DNA of 32,450 nucleotides from Sphingobacteriales bacterium TSM_CSM. GTDB taxonomy: Bacteria > Bacteroidota > Bacteroidia > Chitinophagales > UBA2359. Shown in pieces: positions 24,568 to 32,450 of this stretch. The notes under the pieces are model-generated. The model was not told the origin of the DNA. It made no database searches and was given only the letters and a program-made list of their open reading frames with translations. Both the position numbers and the translations under genes were made by a program. Numbering within the stretch: position 1 is the first letter of the stretch; each line of letters opens with the position of its first letter. The DNA is taken from positions 1 through 32,450 of the forward strand of contig MTCR01000156.1 in assembly GCA_002212725.1 (NCBI GenBank), written 5' to 3'.

Positions 24568-24701
24568 ACAATTATTAACACCAGACTTTAATGTGTCCAA
24601 TACCGCCAATTTCAGAAACAGCAAAATTTATACACAATAAGTGTGTACAAACTGCTGTATTGCTGTTGAAAACTAAAACGGGCAAAGTCGGTAAAGCGGC
24701 T

Positions 24702-24709
24702 TACCTTTG
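24702..24709 (+). promoter_or_regulatory. Candidate -7 box, mutL
   Basis: TACCTTTG matches TAnnTTTG exactly and ends 23 nt before the ATG at 24733. No TTTG at the expected -33 distance was found. It implies mutL is transcribed separately from the restriction cassette. Confidence 0.4.
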
Positions 24710-24732
24710 CTTTGCCAAACAATCTACCATCC

Positions 24733-26634
24733 ATGTCAGACATTATTAAACTTTTACCCGATTCGGTAGCTAACCAAATTGCAGCCGGCGAGGTGGTACA
24801 ACGCCCCGCATCGGTAGTAAAAGAATTGCTCGAAAACGCCATAGATGCCGGTGCTACCCAAATACAACTCATTGTAAAAGAAGCCGGTAAAAAACTCATT
24901 CAGGTTACCGACAACGGCTGCGGCATGTCTGAAACCGATGCCCGCATGTGCTTTGAGCGCCATGCCACCTCCAAAATAAAAAACGCCGCCGATTTGTTTG
25001 CCATCCGCACTATGGGTTTCAGGGGCGAAGCCATGGCTTCTATTGCCGCTGTTGCACAGGTAGAACTAAAAACGCGCCGTTCTCAAGATGACCTTGGAAC
25101 ATTGGTATATATTGAAGGTACCGAGGTAAAAAAACACGAACCCTGCCAATGCGCACAAGGCACCTCCATTGCGGTAAAAAACCTGTTTTACAACGTGCCG
25201 GCGCGCCGCAATTTTCTTAAATCAGATGCCATAGAGTATAAATATATTTTGGAAGAGTTTCAGCGGGTGACGCTGGCTAACCCCAACATTGGGTTTCAGT
25301 TGTTTCATAATGGCACCGAAATTTTTCACCTGCCGGCCGGCAACCTGCGCAAACGCATTGTAGGCTTGCTGGGCGCATCATTTAACGAAAGACTGATTGC
25401 CCTGGAACTGGAAACCGATTTTTTGCGCATTTTCGGTTATGTAGGAAAACCCGATTTTGCCCGTAAAACGCGCGGCGAACAGTTTTTCTTTGTCAATGAG
25501 CGGTTTATAAAAAGCTCTTACCTGAACCATGCGGTTATGGACGCCTACCAAAACCTGTTGCCCGAACAAACCTACCCGTTTTACCTCATTTTTATTGATA
25601 TTGACCCGGCACGCATTGATGTAAATGTGCACCCCACCAAGCAGGAAATAAAATTCGACAACGAACAGGTGGTTTATACCTTTGTTAAAACCACCGTTTT
25701 GCGTGCCCTTGGTATGCACAGCATTACCCCTTCTATAGATTTTGATACCAATATTAACCTGTTTCCGCCTGCTGCAGGCAGCGAAACTTTGTTGCCCCGC
25801 ATAAATACCGGTAAAGAAACGGTAAACGGCATTGCAGAAGGTAAAGGTTATGGCGGTGGCAAAAATGAAACCTACCGCCCGGTAAACCGGAAAACCATTC
25901 CGCCAAACTGGGAAGAACTGTACCGAACCGAGGCGCTGCCCGAAACAGAAACACCCTTTGCCGATGAAATGGCGCCCCAAATTTTACCGCCGCCCGAAGA
26001 ACAGGAACCCGAAACCCTGATTATACCCAGCAGACAGCAAACCCTGGAACAGCCCGAACAGGTGGCACCCGTACAACTGCACAGCACTTACGTATTGTCT
26101 TCCATAAAATCGGGGTTTATTCTTATTGACCAGCAGGCAGCATCGGAGCGCATTTTGTATGAGCGATACCTGAAATCTTTTTCGCAAAGCAAACCGGCAA
26201 CCCAACAACTGCTGTTTCCGCAAACCATAGACCTGCCAAGACCCGATGCCGAACTGCTGCGCCAGATTTTACCCGATTTTAACGCATTGGGATACCACCT
26301 GGAAGAATTTGGACAGCATACCTTTGTACTAAGGGGCATACCCTCCGATACCGTACCCAAAGGCGAAGAGCAACGCATTATTGAAAACCTGCTGGAACAG
26401 TTTAAACTTAACCTTGCCGAACTGAAAACCGGCCACCGCGAAACCCTTGCCCAAACCCTTGCCCGAAGCAACGCCATAAAACGGGGCGAAAAACTGAGCG
26501 CCGCCCACATGCTGGCGCTGGTTGACCAACTTTTTGCCTGTGATATGCCCTACGCAACCCCAACCGGCAAACCTACGGTTGTTACCTACTATTTAGCCGA
26601 TATTGAAAAACAATTTGAACGGAAAAAGAGTTAA
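24733..26634 (+). CDS. mutL: DNA mismatch repair protein MutL
   Basis: A 633-residue MutL, which links MutS-bound mismatches to downstream repair. The N-terminal GHKL ATPase is intact: IAAGEVVQRPASVVKELLEN with ENAIDAGA, then DNGCGM, TMGFRGEAMASI and QGTSIAVKNLFYNVPARRNF. The middle has VNVHPTKQEIKF. A Pro/Glu-rich linker spans about residues 370-450. The C-terminal dimerisation domain begins near 455 (LSSIKSGFILIDQQAASERI) and contains KLSAAHMLALVDQLFAC. I see no DQHAxxExxxE endonuclease motif: the equivalent segment is DQQAASERILYER, close to it but with His replaced by Gln. Mismatch-nicking activity is therefore uncertain. Start ATG 24733 is preferred over an in-frame TTG at 24712. Confidence 0.95.
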   Translation: MSDIIKLLPDSVANQIAAGEVVQRPASVVKELLENAIDAGATQIQLIVKEAGKKLIQVTDNGCGMSETDARMCFERHATSKIKNAADLFAIRTMGFRGEAMASIAAVAQVELKTRRSQDDLGTLVYIEGTEVKKHEPCQCAQGTSIAVKNLFYNVPARRNFLKSDAIEYKYILEEFQRVTLANPNIGFQLFHNGTEIFHLPAGNLRKRIVGLLGASFNERLIALELETDFLRIFGYVGKPDFARKTRGEQFFFVNERFIKSSYLNHAVMDAYQNLLPEQTYPFYLIFIDIDPARIDVNVHPTKQEIKFDNEQVVYTFVKTTVLRALGMHSITPSIDFDTNINLFPPAAGSETLLPRINTGKETVNGIAEGKGYGGGKNETYRPVNRKTIPPNWEELYRTEALPETETPFADEMAPQILPPPEEQEPETLIIPSRQQTLEQPEQVAPVQLHSTYVLSSIKSGFILIDQQAASERILYERYLKSFSQSKPATQQLLFPQTIDLPRPDAELLRQILPDFNALGYHLEEFGQHTFVLRGIPSDTVPKGEEQRIIENLLEQFKLNLAELKTGHRETLAQTLARSNAIKRGEKLSAAHMLALVDQLFACDMPYATPTGKPTVVTYYLADIEKQFERKKS

Positions 26635-26681
26635 TGTGAAGCCGGTGTTATTACGGTAGCCGGCCAAACCGCCATTATTTC

Positions 26682-27539
26682 ATGCAGCAACTTCAACCAC
26701 AGGGCTTTAATGCCATGCCGGAGGTGGTAAAAAACCTCTTGATTATTAACGTACTGGTAATGCTGGCCATACCGGCCGTTCAAACCGCTTTTGGTATAGA
26801 CCTTCAGGATAAACTGGGACTGCACCTGTGGCTGGCGCCAGATTTTAACCTGTATCAGGTTATTACCACCATGTTTGTGCATGGCAACTTCGGCCATTTG
26901 TTTTTTAACATGTTCACCCTGTGGATGTTTGGCTCGGTGCTGGAAAACATCTGGGGCGGAAAACGGTTCCTTACTTTTTATGTGCTAACCGGTTTGGGCG
27001 CAGCTTTTCTGTACTCTATATCCTCTTATTTTGAAATTTTACCCGATTTGCGCCTCATGGATGCTTTTCTGGCCAACCCCGATGCAGGCACCTTGATACA
27101 ATTAACTCAAAAACACTCCTTTGTAGTTAGTGAATATCTTAACTACGATATATACCGGCAATACTTGTCGTTTGAACAAACATTTAACCAGTTTACCAAC
27201 CAACCCGATAACAAACTGCTGCTGAACGATTTGGCAAAGTTTGTGCATGATTACCGCGATTATTTCCTTAACCTGCGTACAGCCGTTGGTGCATCGGGTG
27301 CTGTTTACGGGTTGCTCATGGCTTATGGCATGATGTTTCCGAACCAACTGCTGTATGTCTATTTTTTTGTTCCGGTAAAGGCAAAATACCTGGTGGTTAT
27401 TTTGGGTGTTATAGAGTTGTTTTTGGGAGTGCAAAACAGCCCGGGCGATAATGTGGCGCATTTTGCACACCTTGGCGGCATGTTGTTTGGTTTTGTGCTG
27501 ATGCGCTATTGGAAATCGCAGGGGAAGGGTTATTACTAA
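26682..27539 (+). CDS. Rhomboid-family intramembrane serine protease
   Basis: A 285-residue multipass membrane protein of the rhomboid family, which cleaves membrane proteins within or near their transmembrane helix. The N-terminal segment MFVHGNFGHLFFNMFTLWMFG matches the conserved HxxxxHxxxN helix. The active-site Ser205 is in VGASGAVYG and the partner His263 is in AHFAHLGGM. Between the third helix (LTGLGAAFLYSISS) and the catalytic helix there is a polar insertion of about 80 residues (including LRLMDAFLANPD and YLNYDIYRQYLSF) that most rhomboids lack, probably an extra-membrane domain. The gene lies 47 nt after mutL on the same strand, so they are likely co-transcribed. Ends convergently with the fad operon. 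Confidence 0.9.
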   Translation: MQQLQPQGFNAMPEVVKNLLIINVLVMLAIPAVQTAFGIDLQDKLGLHLWLAPDFNLYQVITTMFVHGNFGHLFFNMFTLWMFGSVLENIWGGKRFLTFYVLTGLGAAFLYSISSYFEILPDLRLMDAFLANPDAGTLIQLTQKHSFVVSEYLNYDIYRQYLSFEQTFNQFTNQPDNKLLLNDLAKFVHDYRDYFLNLRTAVGASGAVYGLLMAYGMMFPNQLLYVYFFVPVKAKYLVVILGVIELFLGVQNSPGDNVAHFAHLGGMLFGFVLMRYWKSQGKGYY

Positions 27540-27588
27540 CCCTCAACATACACCGCAATAAAGCAGCTAAATATACCGATGTAAAAAT

Positions 27589-27624
27589 ACAAACCCCTGT
27601 TGCTCACCGGCAACAGGGGTTTGT
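27589..27624. terminator. Bidirectional hairpin between convergent genes
   Basis: A perfect 15-bp stem (27589-27603 with 27610-27624), containing AAACCCCTGTTGC and its complement, surrounds a six-base loop. It lies between the end of the rhomboid gene and the end of fadA. No long T run follows on either strand, so it is an atypical terminator. Confidence 0.55.
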
Positions 27625-27682
27625 GTCAGAAGTTGTACGAAAAGTGAAATTAGTATTTATTACTTGCATATGAGCGCTAATT

Positions 27683-27714
27683 CCTTTGCGGGCTTTGCGA
27701 AAAACTTTGCGGTT
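27683..27714. repeat. CTTTGCG word cluster
   Basis: Three CTTTGCG words within 32 nt (CCTTTGCGGG, GGCTTTGCG, ACTTTGCGG), the same dispersed family as at 4.1-4.6 kb and 15.8-16.0 kb. Confidence 0.5.
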
Positions 27715-27837
27715 ACAATAATATTTTATCCGTAAAACACGCGAAACACAAAGCAATAAAGAGAAAACATTAGCACAAAACGTAGCAACAGATACTTTTC
27801 AGACAGCCTCTTATAAGAGCACAGGTAAAAAAAACTA

Positions 27838-29016
27838 TCAGTTCAGCCTTTCATAAATGGCGGCAATGCCTTGTCCGCCGCCAATGCAGGCAGTAACCAT
27901 GCCGTATTTACCGCCGGTGCGCTTAAGGTCGTGCAGCAGTTGCACGGTAAGTTTAGCGCCGGTGCAACCAAGCGGGTGGCCAAGGGCAATAGCGCCGCCG
28001 TTAATATTTACCACATCGGGGTTTAAACCCGCCTGCTGTATCACCGCTACCGATTGTGCCGCAAATGCTTCGTTCAGTTCAATGAGGTTTATATCTTGCA
28101 AGTGCATGCCTGCCATTTTAAGCGCTTTGGGTATGGCGGCAACCGGCCCAATGCCCATAATGCGCGGCTCCACGCCTACTGCAGTACAGGTTACCATGCG
28201 GCCAATGGGAGTAAGTCCCAGTTCATTTACCATACGCTCCGACATAACCAAAACAAACGCCGCCCCATCTGATGTTTGCGACGAGTTGCCTGCCGTTACA
28301 GTGCCGCGGTTGGCAAAAACGGGTTTCAGGGTGGCAAGACCTTCTATAGTAGTATCAAGCCGCACCCCTTCATCGGTATCTACCACAAACTGGCGCTCGG
28401 CGCGTTTGCCTTTTTCGTTTACATACACTTCTTTTACGGTAATGGGACAAATGCCGTCTTTAAAATAGCCCTGTTGTATGGCATTGCCTGCCTTGCGGTG
28501 CGAGTGGTACGAAAACTCGTCCTGCGCTTCGCGGCTAATGCCAAATTCTTTGGCTACGGCTTCGGCGGTAAGCCCCATACCTAAGTAATAATCGGGGGTA
28601 GCGTTGGCCACTTCGTAGTTGAGTGCTGTTTTCCAGCCTACAGTTGGCACCAGCGACATTGACTCGGTGCCGCCGGCAATAATACAATCTGCCATACCGG
28701 CCCGTATTTTGGCGGTGGCCATGGCTATGGTTTCCACACCACTGCCGCAATAGCGGTTTACGGTTACGCCGGCTGTGGTTTTGGGCAGTACGCGCACGGC
28801 AATCATGCGCCCTACCTGCAAACCCTGCTCGGCTTCGGGTACGGCATTGCCTACAATGAGGTCTTCTATTCTTGTGGGGTCTAACTGCGGCACTGCCTGT
28901 AACAAATGCCCAATTACATCTACCGCCAAATCATCGGGGCGAACAAATCTGAAACCGCCCCTTTTTGCTTTGGTTACTGCCGTGCGGTATCCGGCAACTA
29001 TGTATGCTTCTTGCAT
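27838..29016 (-). CDS. fadA: Acetyl-CoA acyltransferase (thiolase)
   Basis: Cleaves 3-ketoacyl-CoA with CoA in the last step of fatty-acid beta-oxidation. At 392 residues it is the size of Bacillus FadA. The nucleophile is Cys90 in NRYCGSG. His347 in GGAIALGHPLGCTGAK and Cys377 in CIGGGQG complete the catalytic set. Its leader has an AAAAC pentamer run (29017-29036) and no clear -7 box. It lies downstream of fadN on the same strand but separated from it by the nucleotidyltransferase pair, with 36 nt to the small gene. Likely transcribed from the fadN promoter or from one inside the pair. An acyl-CoA dehydrogenase gene is not in the window. Confidence 0.93.
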   Translation of the reverse strand: MQEAYIVAGYRTAVTKAKRGGFRFVRPDDLAVDVIGHLLQAVPQLDPTRIEDLIVGNAVPEAEQGLQVGRMIAVRVLPKTTAGVTVNRYCGSGVETIAMATAKIRAGMADCIIAGGTESMSLVPTVGWKTALNYEVANATPDYYLGMGLTAEAVAKEFGISREAQDEFSYHSHRKAGNAIQQGYFKDGICPITVKEVYVNEKGKRAERQFVVDTDEGVRLDTTIEGLATLKPVFANRGTVTAGNSSQTSDGAAFVLVMSERMVNELGLTPIGRMVTCTAVGVEPRIMGIGPVAAIPKALKMAGMHLQDINLIELNEAFAAQSVAVIQQAGLNPDVVNINGGAIALGHPLGCTGAKLTVQLLHDLKRTGGKYGMVTACIGGGQGIAAIYERLN

Positions 29017-29052
29017 TTTTGTTTTGTTTTGTTTTAGTTAAAGAAGAGTGTT

Positions 29053-29283
29053 TTACCCTACATTCAGCCAGTTTAAACTACTGTCTTGTTGTTTCATGCG
29101 TTTAATAACCTCTTGTGTTATTTGCATTTCGGTGTACTCCGGATGTAAAGATTGAATGCCGGCACGCAGTAATTTCCAGTGATGCTCAATGTAGGCAATG
29201 CCCATGGCAAAGCGCTCATCGGGCGTTTTTGCCATAAAAATCCCATACTGTAAATCTGCTATGTACTGAGGGGTGTCTTGCAT
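29053..29283 (-). CDS. Small partner protein of NTase
   Basis: A 76-residue, mostly helical, charged protein with no signal or membrane segment. TPDERFAMGIAYIEHHWKLL, then AGIQSLHPEYTEMQITQEVI and KRMKQQD, resembles small proteins I recall from pairs in other bacteria (pattern xPExRxxMG...hPxxxxxEI). These are encoded next to nucleotidyltransferases of the AbiEii/DUF6036 type. The family match is from memory and unverified. The gene lies 10 nt after the nucleotidyltransferase gene on the same strand and precedes fadA by 36 nt, consistent with one transcript. A role as the regulatory or substrate partner of the enzyme is inferred from position. Confidence 0.6.
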   Translation of the reverse strand: MQDTPQYIADLQYGIFMAKTPDERFAMGIAYIEHHWKLLRAGIQSLHPEYTEMQITQEVIKRMKQQDSSLNWLNVG

Positions 29284-29293
29284 AAAACAGCGT

Positions 29294-29827
29294 TTAAATT
29301 AGTCCGAATGTTTGTAATTGCAGTTCTTGAATCCAGTGTACAATATATGCCCTGTTTAAGTCGGGATACAAAAGTAAAGACTTTATATCGTTCATCTGCC
29401 GTTCGCTTTGAAGTTCCTGTATCCATTGCAGTTTAGAAATAACTAAATCTTCGGGGCTACATATGCTTACCGGCACCTGCTCAAAGATAATGGTTTTGCG
29501 GTTGTGAAACTTTACCAGTTCATAGGGGGTGTGTTGTTTAATAATGAAGTCAACCTTATAACCGCTACTATGATCAATAACGTTAAACATGCCAATACCT
29601 TTATGGTATAATTCCGCTTTAGCCGTTTGTTCATTGATATAAAAGTTCCCGCTAAAAAGTTGTAAAAAATCCTCAATTTTTTGAAAGGGCATTTCTATTA
29701 CAATGTCTATGTCAAACGTTGAGCGAGGTAATGCGTAGGTATTTAAGGCTACACTTCCCGTAACCATATAAGGCACGTTGTTCTGATTAAACCAGTTGCA
29801 TATATAGTGTAAGAGTTGTGTGTACAT
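29294..29827 (-). CDS. Nucleotidyltransferase (AbiEii/DUF6036-like)
   Basis: A 177-residue protein of the DNA polymerase beta-type nucleotidyltransferase fold. The motif GSVALNTYALPRSTFDIDIV has G24-S25 and the metal-binding pair D39 and D41. A third acid lies near 90-95 in SGYKVDFII. The C-terminal part (VSICSPEDLVISKLQW with nearby helices) is the usual alpha-helical end of AbiEii/DUF6036-like enzymes. Relatives act as toxins or defence effectors by adding nucleotides to RNA or protein, or have no known role. It is encoded directly upstream of the 76-residue partner and 57 nt after fadN. The pair is AT-richer than fadN and fadA, which points to later insertion. No function can be fixed. Confidence 0.7.
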   Translation of the reverse strand: MYTQLLHYICNWFNQNNVPYMVTGSVALNTYALPRSTFDIDIVIEMPFQKIEDFLQLFSGNFYINEQTAKAELYHKGIGMFNVIDHSSGYKVDFIIKQHTPYELVKFHNRKTIIFEQVPVSICSPEDLVISKLQWIQELQSERQMNDIKSLLLYPDLNRAYIVHWIQELQLQTFGLI

Positions 29828-29884
29828 GGTATTCGGATATTACAATTGCATTTTTCCGGCATTGTCTGCACAAGTAACGGGTTG

Positions 29885-32347
29885 TTAATTCCTCAGCGGT
29901 TTACCTGTATTTAAAATGCTTTGCACGCGCTCCAGCGAATTTCGTTGTGTCATGAGTTCAAGGAAGGCTTGTCGCTCAAGGTCGAGGAAATACTGTTCCG
30001 AAACCTGAGTGGGAGCAGATAAATCACCGCCGCAAATAACATAGGCTACTTTTTTGGCAATAAGTTCATCGTGTTCCGAAATATACCCGCCAAAGCGCAT
30101 GGCACTTATGCCCGAATAGAATGTGCCCAAAGCCGAGCGGCCCAAGGCCCAAATATCGGTTCTTGGCACGGGTTGGGTATAGCCTTCTTCGTGCATTTCC
30201 AATACGGCTTTTTTGGCTTCGGCAATTACGCGGTCGCTGTTTACCACCATTACATCTTTACCTTTCCTGAACACGCCCATTTCAAAAGCCTCATTGGCCG
30301 AAGTGGCCACTTTGGCGGTGGCAATGTTCATAAGGTATTTTTGCAGGGTAGGAATTTGCACATCGCCTTCAAAATAGGCATCGGAAGCGCGCAGGGCAAA
30401 CTCTTTGGTGCCGCCGCCCGCCGGAATTACCCCTGCGCCAACTTCAACCAGCCCGATATATGTTTCGGCGCCGCACACTACTTTATCGGCGTGCATACAT
30501 ACCTCGCAACCGCCGCCAAGGGTAAGCCCTTTGGGCGCTGCCACTACGGGTATGGACGAGTAGCGAATTCTGTGGGTGGTTTGTTGAAAAGCGCGAATGG
30601 CAAAATCCAGTTCGTCATATTCCTGTTCAATGGCCAGCATTAAAATCATGGCCAAATTGGCGCCGGCCGAAAATGCCTGTGTGCTGTCATTGCCAATTAC
30701 CAGTCCTTTCCAGCCGTTGCGTTCGGCAATGTCTATGGCAGTGTTAATGCCCTGTAAAATACCACTGCCAATGGCGTTCATTTTGGTGTGGAACTCCAGG
30801 CAAAGTACGCCGTCGCCAATATCGTGCAGGGTGGCATCGGTGTTTTTCCAAACGGGTTTTTGGTTGCGGTAGTTGTCGAGTTTTATATAGGCATCGGCGC
30901 CCGGTATGGGTTCATACTGTTGGGTGGCGGGGTTATAGGACAGGCGTTTACCGGCTTCGGAGCGGTAAAAAGTGGTATTGCCGTTTTGCAGCATCTCATA
31001 TACCCATTGTGCTGGCGGTATGCCGGCGGCTTCCATGTCTTTTACCGTTTTTTCTGTACCCAGCACATCCCAATACTCAAAGGGGCCAAGTTCCCAGCCA
31101 AAGCCGGCGCGCACGGCATCGTCAAGGGTGCTGATGGATTCGGTAATTTCGGGTATGCGGTGGCTTACGTAGCGGCAGAGCAGAAATGCCACTTTGTTTA
31201 AAAATTCCGAACCTTTATCGCCGTGTGCGTGCAAGGTTTGCAGGCGTTTTTTTAGGTCGTCAATGGGTTTGGCAGCGCCAATGCCGGCAAAACGGGGTTT
31301 GGCAGACGGCTGATACTCAAAAGTTTGCAGGTTGAGCGCCAGAATTTCGCTTTTTCCGCCTTGGCCTTTTACCTTTTTATAAAAACCCTGTCCGCTTTTA
31401 TCGCCGTACCAGCCTTTTTCGGTGAGTTTTTGTACATAGGCAGGTATGCCAAAAAGATGGCGGCTTTCGTCGGTGGGGCAGTTGTCGTACACCCCTTGGG
31501 CTACTTTTACCAGTGTGTCAACGCCCACTACATCGCAGGTGCGAAACGTTGCCGATGAGGGCCGGCCGGTAAGCGGCCCGGTAAGGGCATCTACTTCTTC
31601 TACGGTTAAGCCCATTTCCTGCATTACGTGAAAAATAGCCATAATGGAAAATACGCCTATGCGGTTGGCAATAAAGGCGGGTGTGTCTTTGCACAATACA
31701 GTGGTTTTACCCAAAAACAGGTCGCCGTAGTGCATAAAAAAGTCCACCACTTCGGGGTCGGTATGTTCTGATGGAATAACCTCCAACAGCTTGAGATAAC
31801 GCGGCGGATTGAAAAAGTGCGTACCGCAGAAATTGCGTTTAAAATCGGGACTTCTGCCTTCTGCCAGCAACCCGATGGGAATACCCGATGTGTTGCTGGT
31901 AATGAGCGTGCCGGGTTTTCGGTGTTGCTCTACGCGTTCAAACAGAGATTGTTTAATGTCGAGCCGTTCTACCACGGCTTCAATTACCCAATCGCAGTCT
32001 TTAATAAGGTGCAGGTGGTCATCAAAGTTGCCGGTGGTAATGCGGGCGGCAAAATCTTTGAGGTACAGCGGCGACGGGTTTGATTTAATGGCAAACTGCA
32101 AGGCATCGTTTACAATGCGGTTGCGCACCTGCGGGTGTTGCAGGCTAAGCCCTTTGGCTTGTTCGGCGGGCGTAAGGTCGCGGGGTACAATATCTAAGAG
32201 TACCACCTGTAAACCTACATTGGCAAAGTGGCACGCTATGCGCGACCCCATCACTCCCGACCCCAAAACGGCCACTTTCTTAATGTGGCGCGTTGTGGCA
32301 TGATGGGCAGCTTTGGCTGCACCGGGCGTGGTCATTACTGCTTCCAT
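29885..32347 (-). CDS. fadN: 3-hydroxyacyl-CoA dehydrogenase/enoyl-CoA hydratase
   Basis: An 820-residue bifunctional beta-oxidation enzyme with the dehydrogenase at the N terminus and the hydratase at the C terminus, the FadN order and the reverse of E. coli FadB. The NAD-binding motif VAVLGSGVMGSRIA is at residues 25-38. NTSGIPI and THFFNPPRYLKLLEVI follow, then the C-terminal dehydrogenase domains (ANRIGVFSIM, GQGFYKK). The hydratase/isomerase segment includes AFSAGANLAMI and LTLGGGCEVCMHAD, with the oxyanion-hole glycines. It converts enoyl-CoA to 3-ketoacyl-CoA, the substrate of FadA. A second possible start, M5, lies 12 nt inside. The N terminus has about 20 Ala/His/Thr-rich residues before the core. 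The 5' region holds a short ATGAGTT repeat. Confidence 0.92.
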   Translation of the reverse strand: MEAVMTTPGAAKAAHHATTRHIKKVAVLGSGVMGSRIACHFANVGLQVVLLDIVPRDLTPAEQAKGLSLQHPQVRNRIVNDALQFAIKSNPSPLYLKDFAARITTGNFDDHLHLIKDCDWVIEAVVERLDIKQSLFERVEQHRKPGTLITSNTSGIPIGLLAEGRSPDFKRNFCGTHFFNPPRYLKLLEVIPSEHTDPEVVDFFMHYGDLFLGKTTVLCKDTPAFIANRIGVFSIMAIFHVMQEMGLTVEEVDALTGPLTGRPSSATFRTCDVVGVDTLVKVAQGVYDNCPTDESRHLFGIPAYVQKLTEKGWYGDKSGQGFYKKVKGQGGKSEILALNLQTFEYQPSAKPRFAGIGAAKPIDDLKKRLQTLHAHGDKGSEFLNKVAFLLCRYVSHRIPEITESISTLDDAVRAGFGWELGPFEYWDVLGTEKTVKDMEAAGIPPAQWVYEMLQNGNTTFYRSEAGKRLSYNPATQQYEPIPGADAYIKLDNYRNQKPVWKNTDATLHDIGDGVLCLEFHTKMNAIGSGILQGINTAIDIAERNGWKGLVIGNDSTQAFSAGANLAMILMLAIEQEYDELDFAIRAFQQTTHRIRYSSIPVVAAPKGLTLGGGCEVCMHADKVVCGAETYIGLVEVGAGVIPAGGGTKEFALRASDAYFEGDVQIPTLQKYLMNIATAKVATSANEAFEMGVFRKGKDVMVVNSDRVIAEAKKAVLEMHEEGYTQPVPRTDIWALGRSALGTFYSGISAMRFGGYISEHDELIAKKVAYVICGGDLSAPTQVSEQYFLDLERQAFLELMTQRNSLERVQSILNTGKPLRN

Positions 32348-32359
32348 AGTTAAATTAAA

Positions 32360-32387
32360 TTATGAGTTATGAGTTATGAATTATGAG
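32360..32387. repeat. TTATGAG/TTATGAA short tandem repeat
   Basis: Four near-identical seven-base units upstream of fadN. This type of short TTATGAR array is frequent between Bacteroidota genes. It lies in the expected fadN promoter region, where no TAnnTTTG box was found. Confidence 0.5.
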
Positions 32388-32450
32388 TGGTTGGTTGTGC
32401 TTTCCTAAATAGCCTTGCCCGATTTAGGGAATTATGAACTAAAATTCAAA

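Overview
The window looks like a chromosomal segment of a Bacteroidota bacterium, plausibly Chitinophagales/Saprospirales-like (lineage inferred, not tested). The signs are upstream boxes of the form TAnnTTTG, the promoter type of this phylum; Bacteroidota-typical gene families (an arginase-like protein, DUF4340, a GH3 plus beta-lactamase-fold fusion, a 2-oxoacid dehydrogenase E2, a short ECF sigma factor); several lipoproteins; and intergenic repeats built on CGCAAAG words. No rRNA, tRNA or CRISPR array was seen.

Left part (1-8.6 kb). Bases 1-600 hold two copies of a 108-nt sequence and the N-terminal stub of an IS1634/IS4-like transposase. Then come a LegB-like nucleotide-sugar epimerase/dehydratase (-), a small secreted protein (-), an arginase-fold protein whose metal site looks partly lost (+), an 800-nt gene-free repeat region, an ECF sigma factor with a very clear promoter and terminator (+), a TPR lipoprotein (-), an M48 metalloprotease lipoprotein (+), and the C-terminal remnant of an HxlR regulator.

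Middle (8.6-21.7 kb). carB appears to start at TTG and has a shortened regulatory end. It is followed on the same strand by an E2 acyltransferase, a DUF4340 protein, a methyltransferase and a lipoprotein of unknown family. After a second repeat-bearing spacer come divergent DUF2905 and LUD-domain genes, lpxH (lipid A synthesis) overlapping a secreted protein gene, and on the other strand a 993-residue GH3 glycosidase/beta-lactamase-fold fusion.

Right part (21.7-32.4 kb). A small membrane protein is followed by a two-gene restriction-modification cassette (SPPY-type methyltransferase plus NgoMIV-like endonuclease), then mutL and a rhomboid protease. On the minus strand lies a beta-oxidation operon, fadN (hydroxyacyl-CoA dehydrogenase/enoyl-CoA hydratase) and fadA (thiolase). 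Between its two genes sits a nucleotidyltransferase/small-protein pair that resembles toxin-antitoxin-like or defence-associated pairs.

The best candidates for something not yet described are the nucleotidyltransferase pair nested inside the fad operon and the NgoMIV-like endonuclease with a non-m5C-type methyltransferase. Everything here was read by eye; no database search was run.
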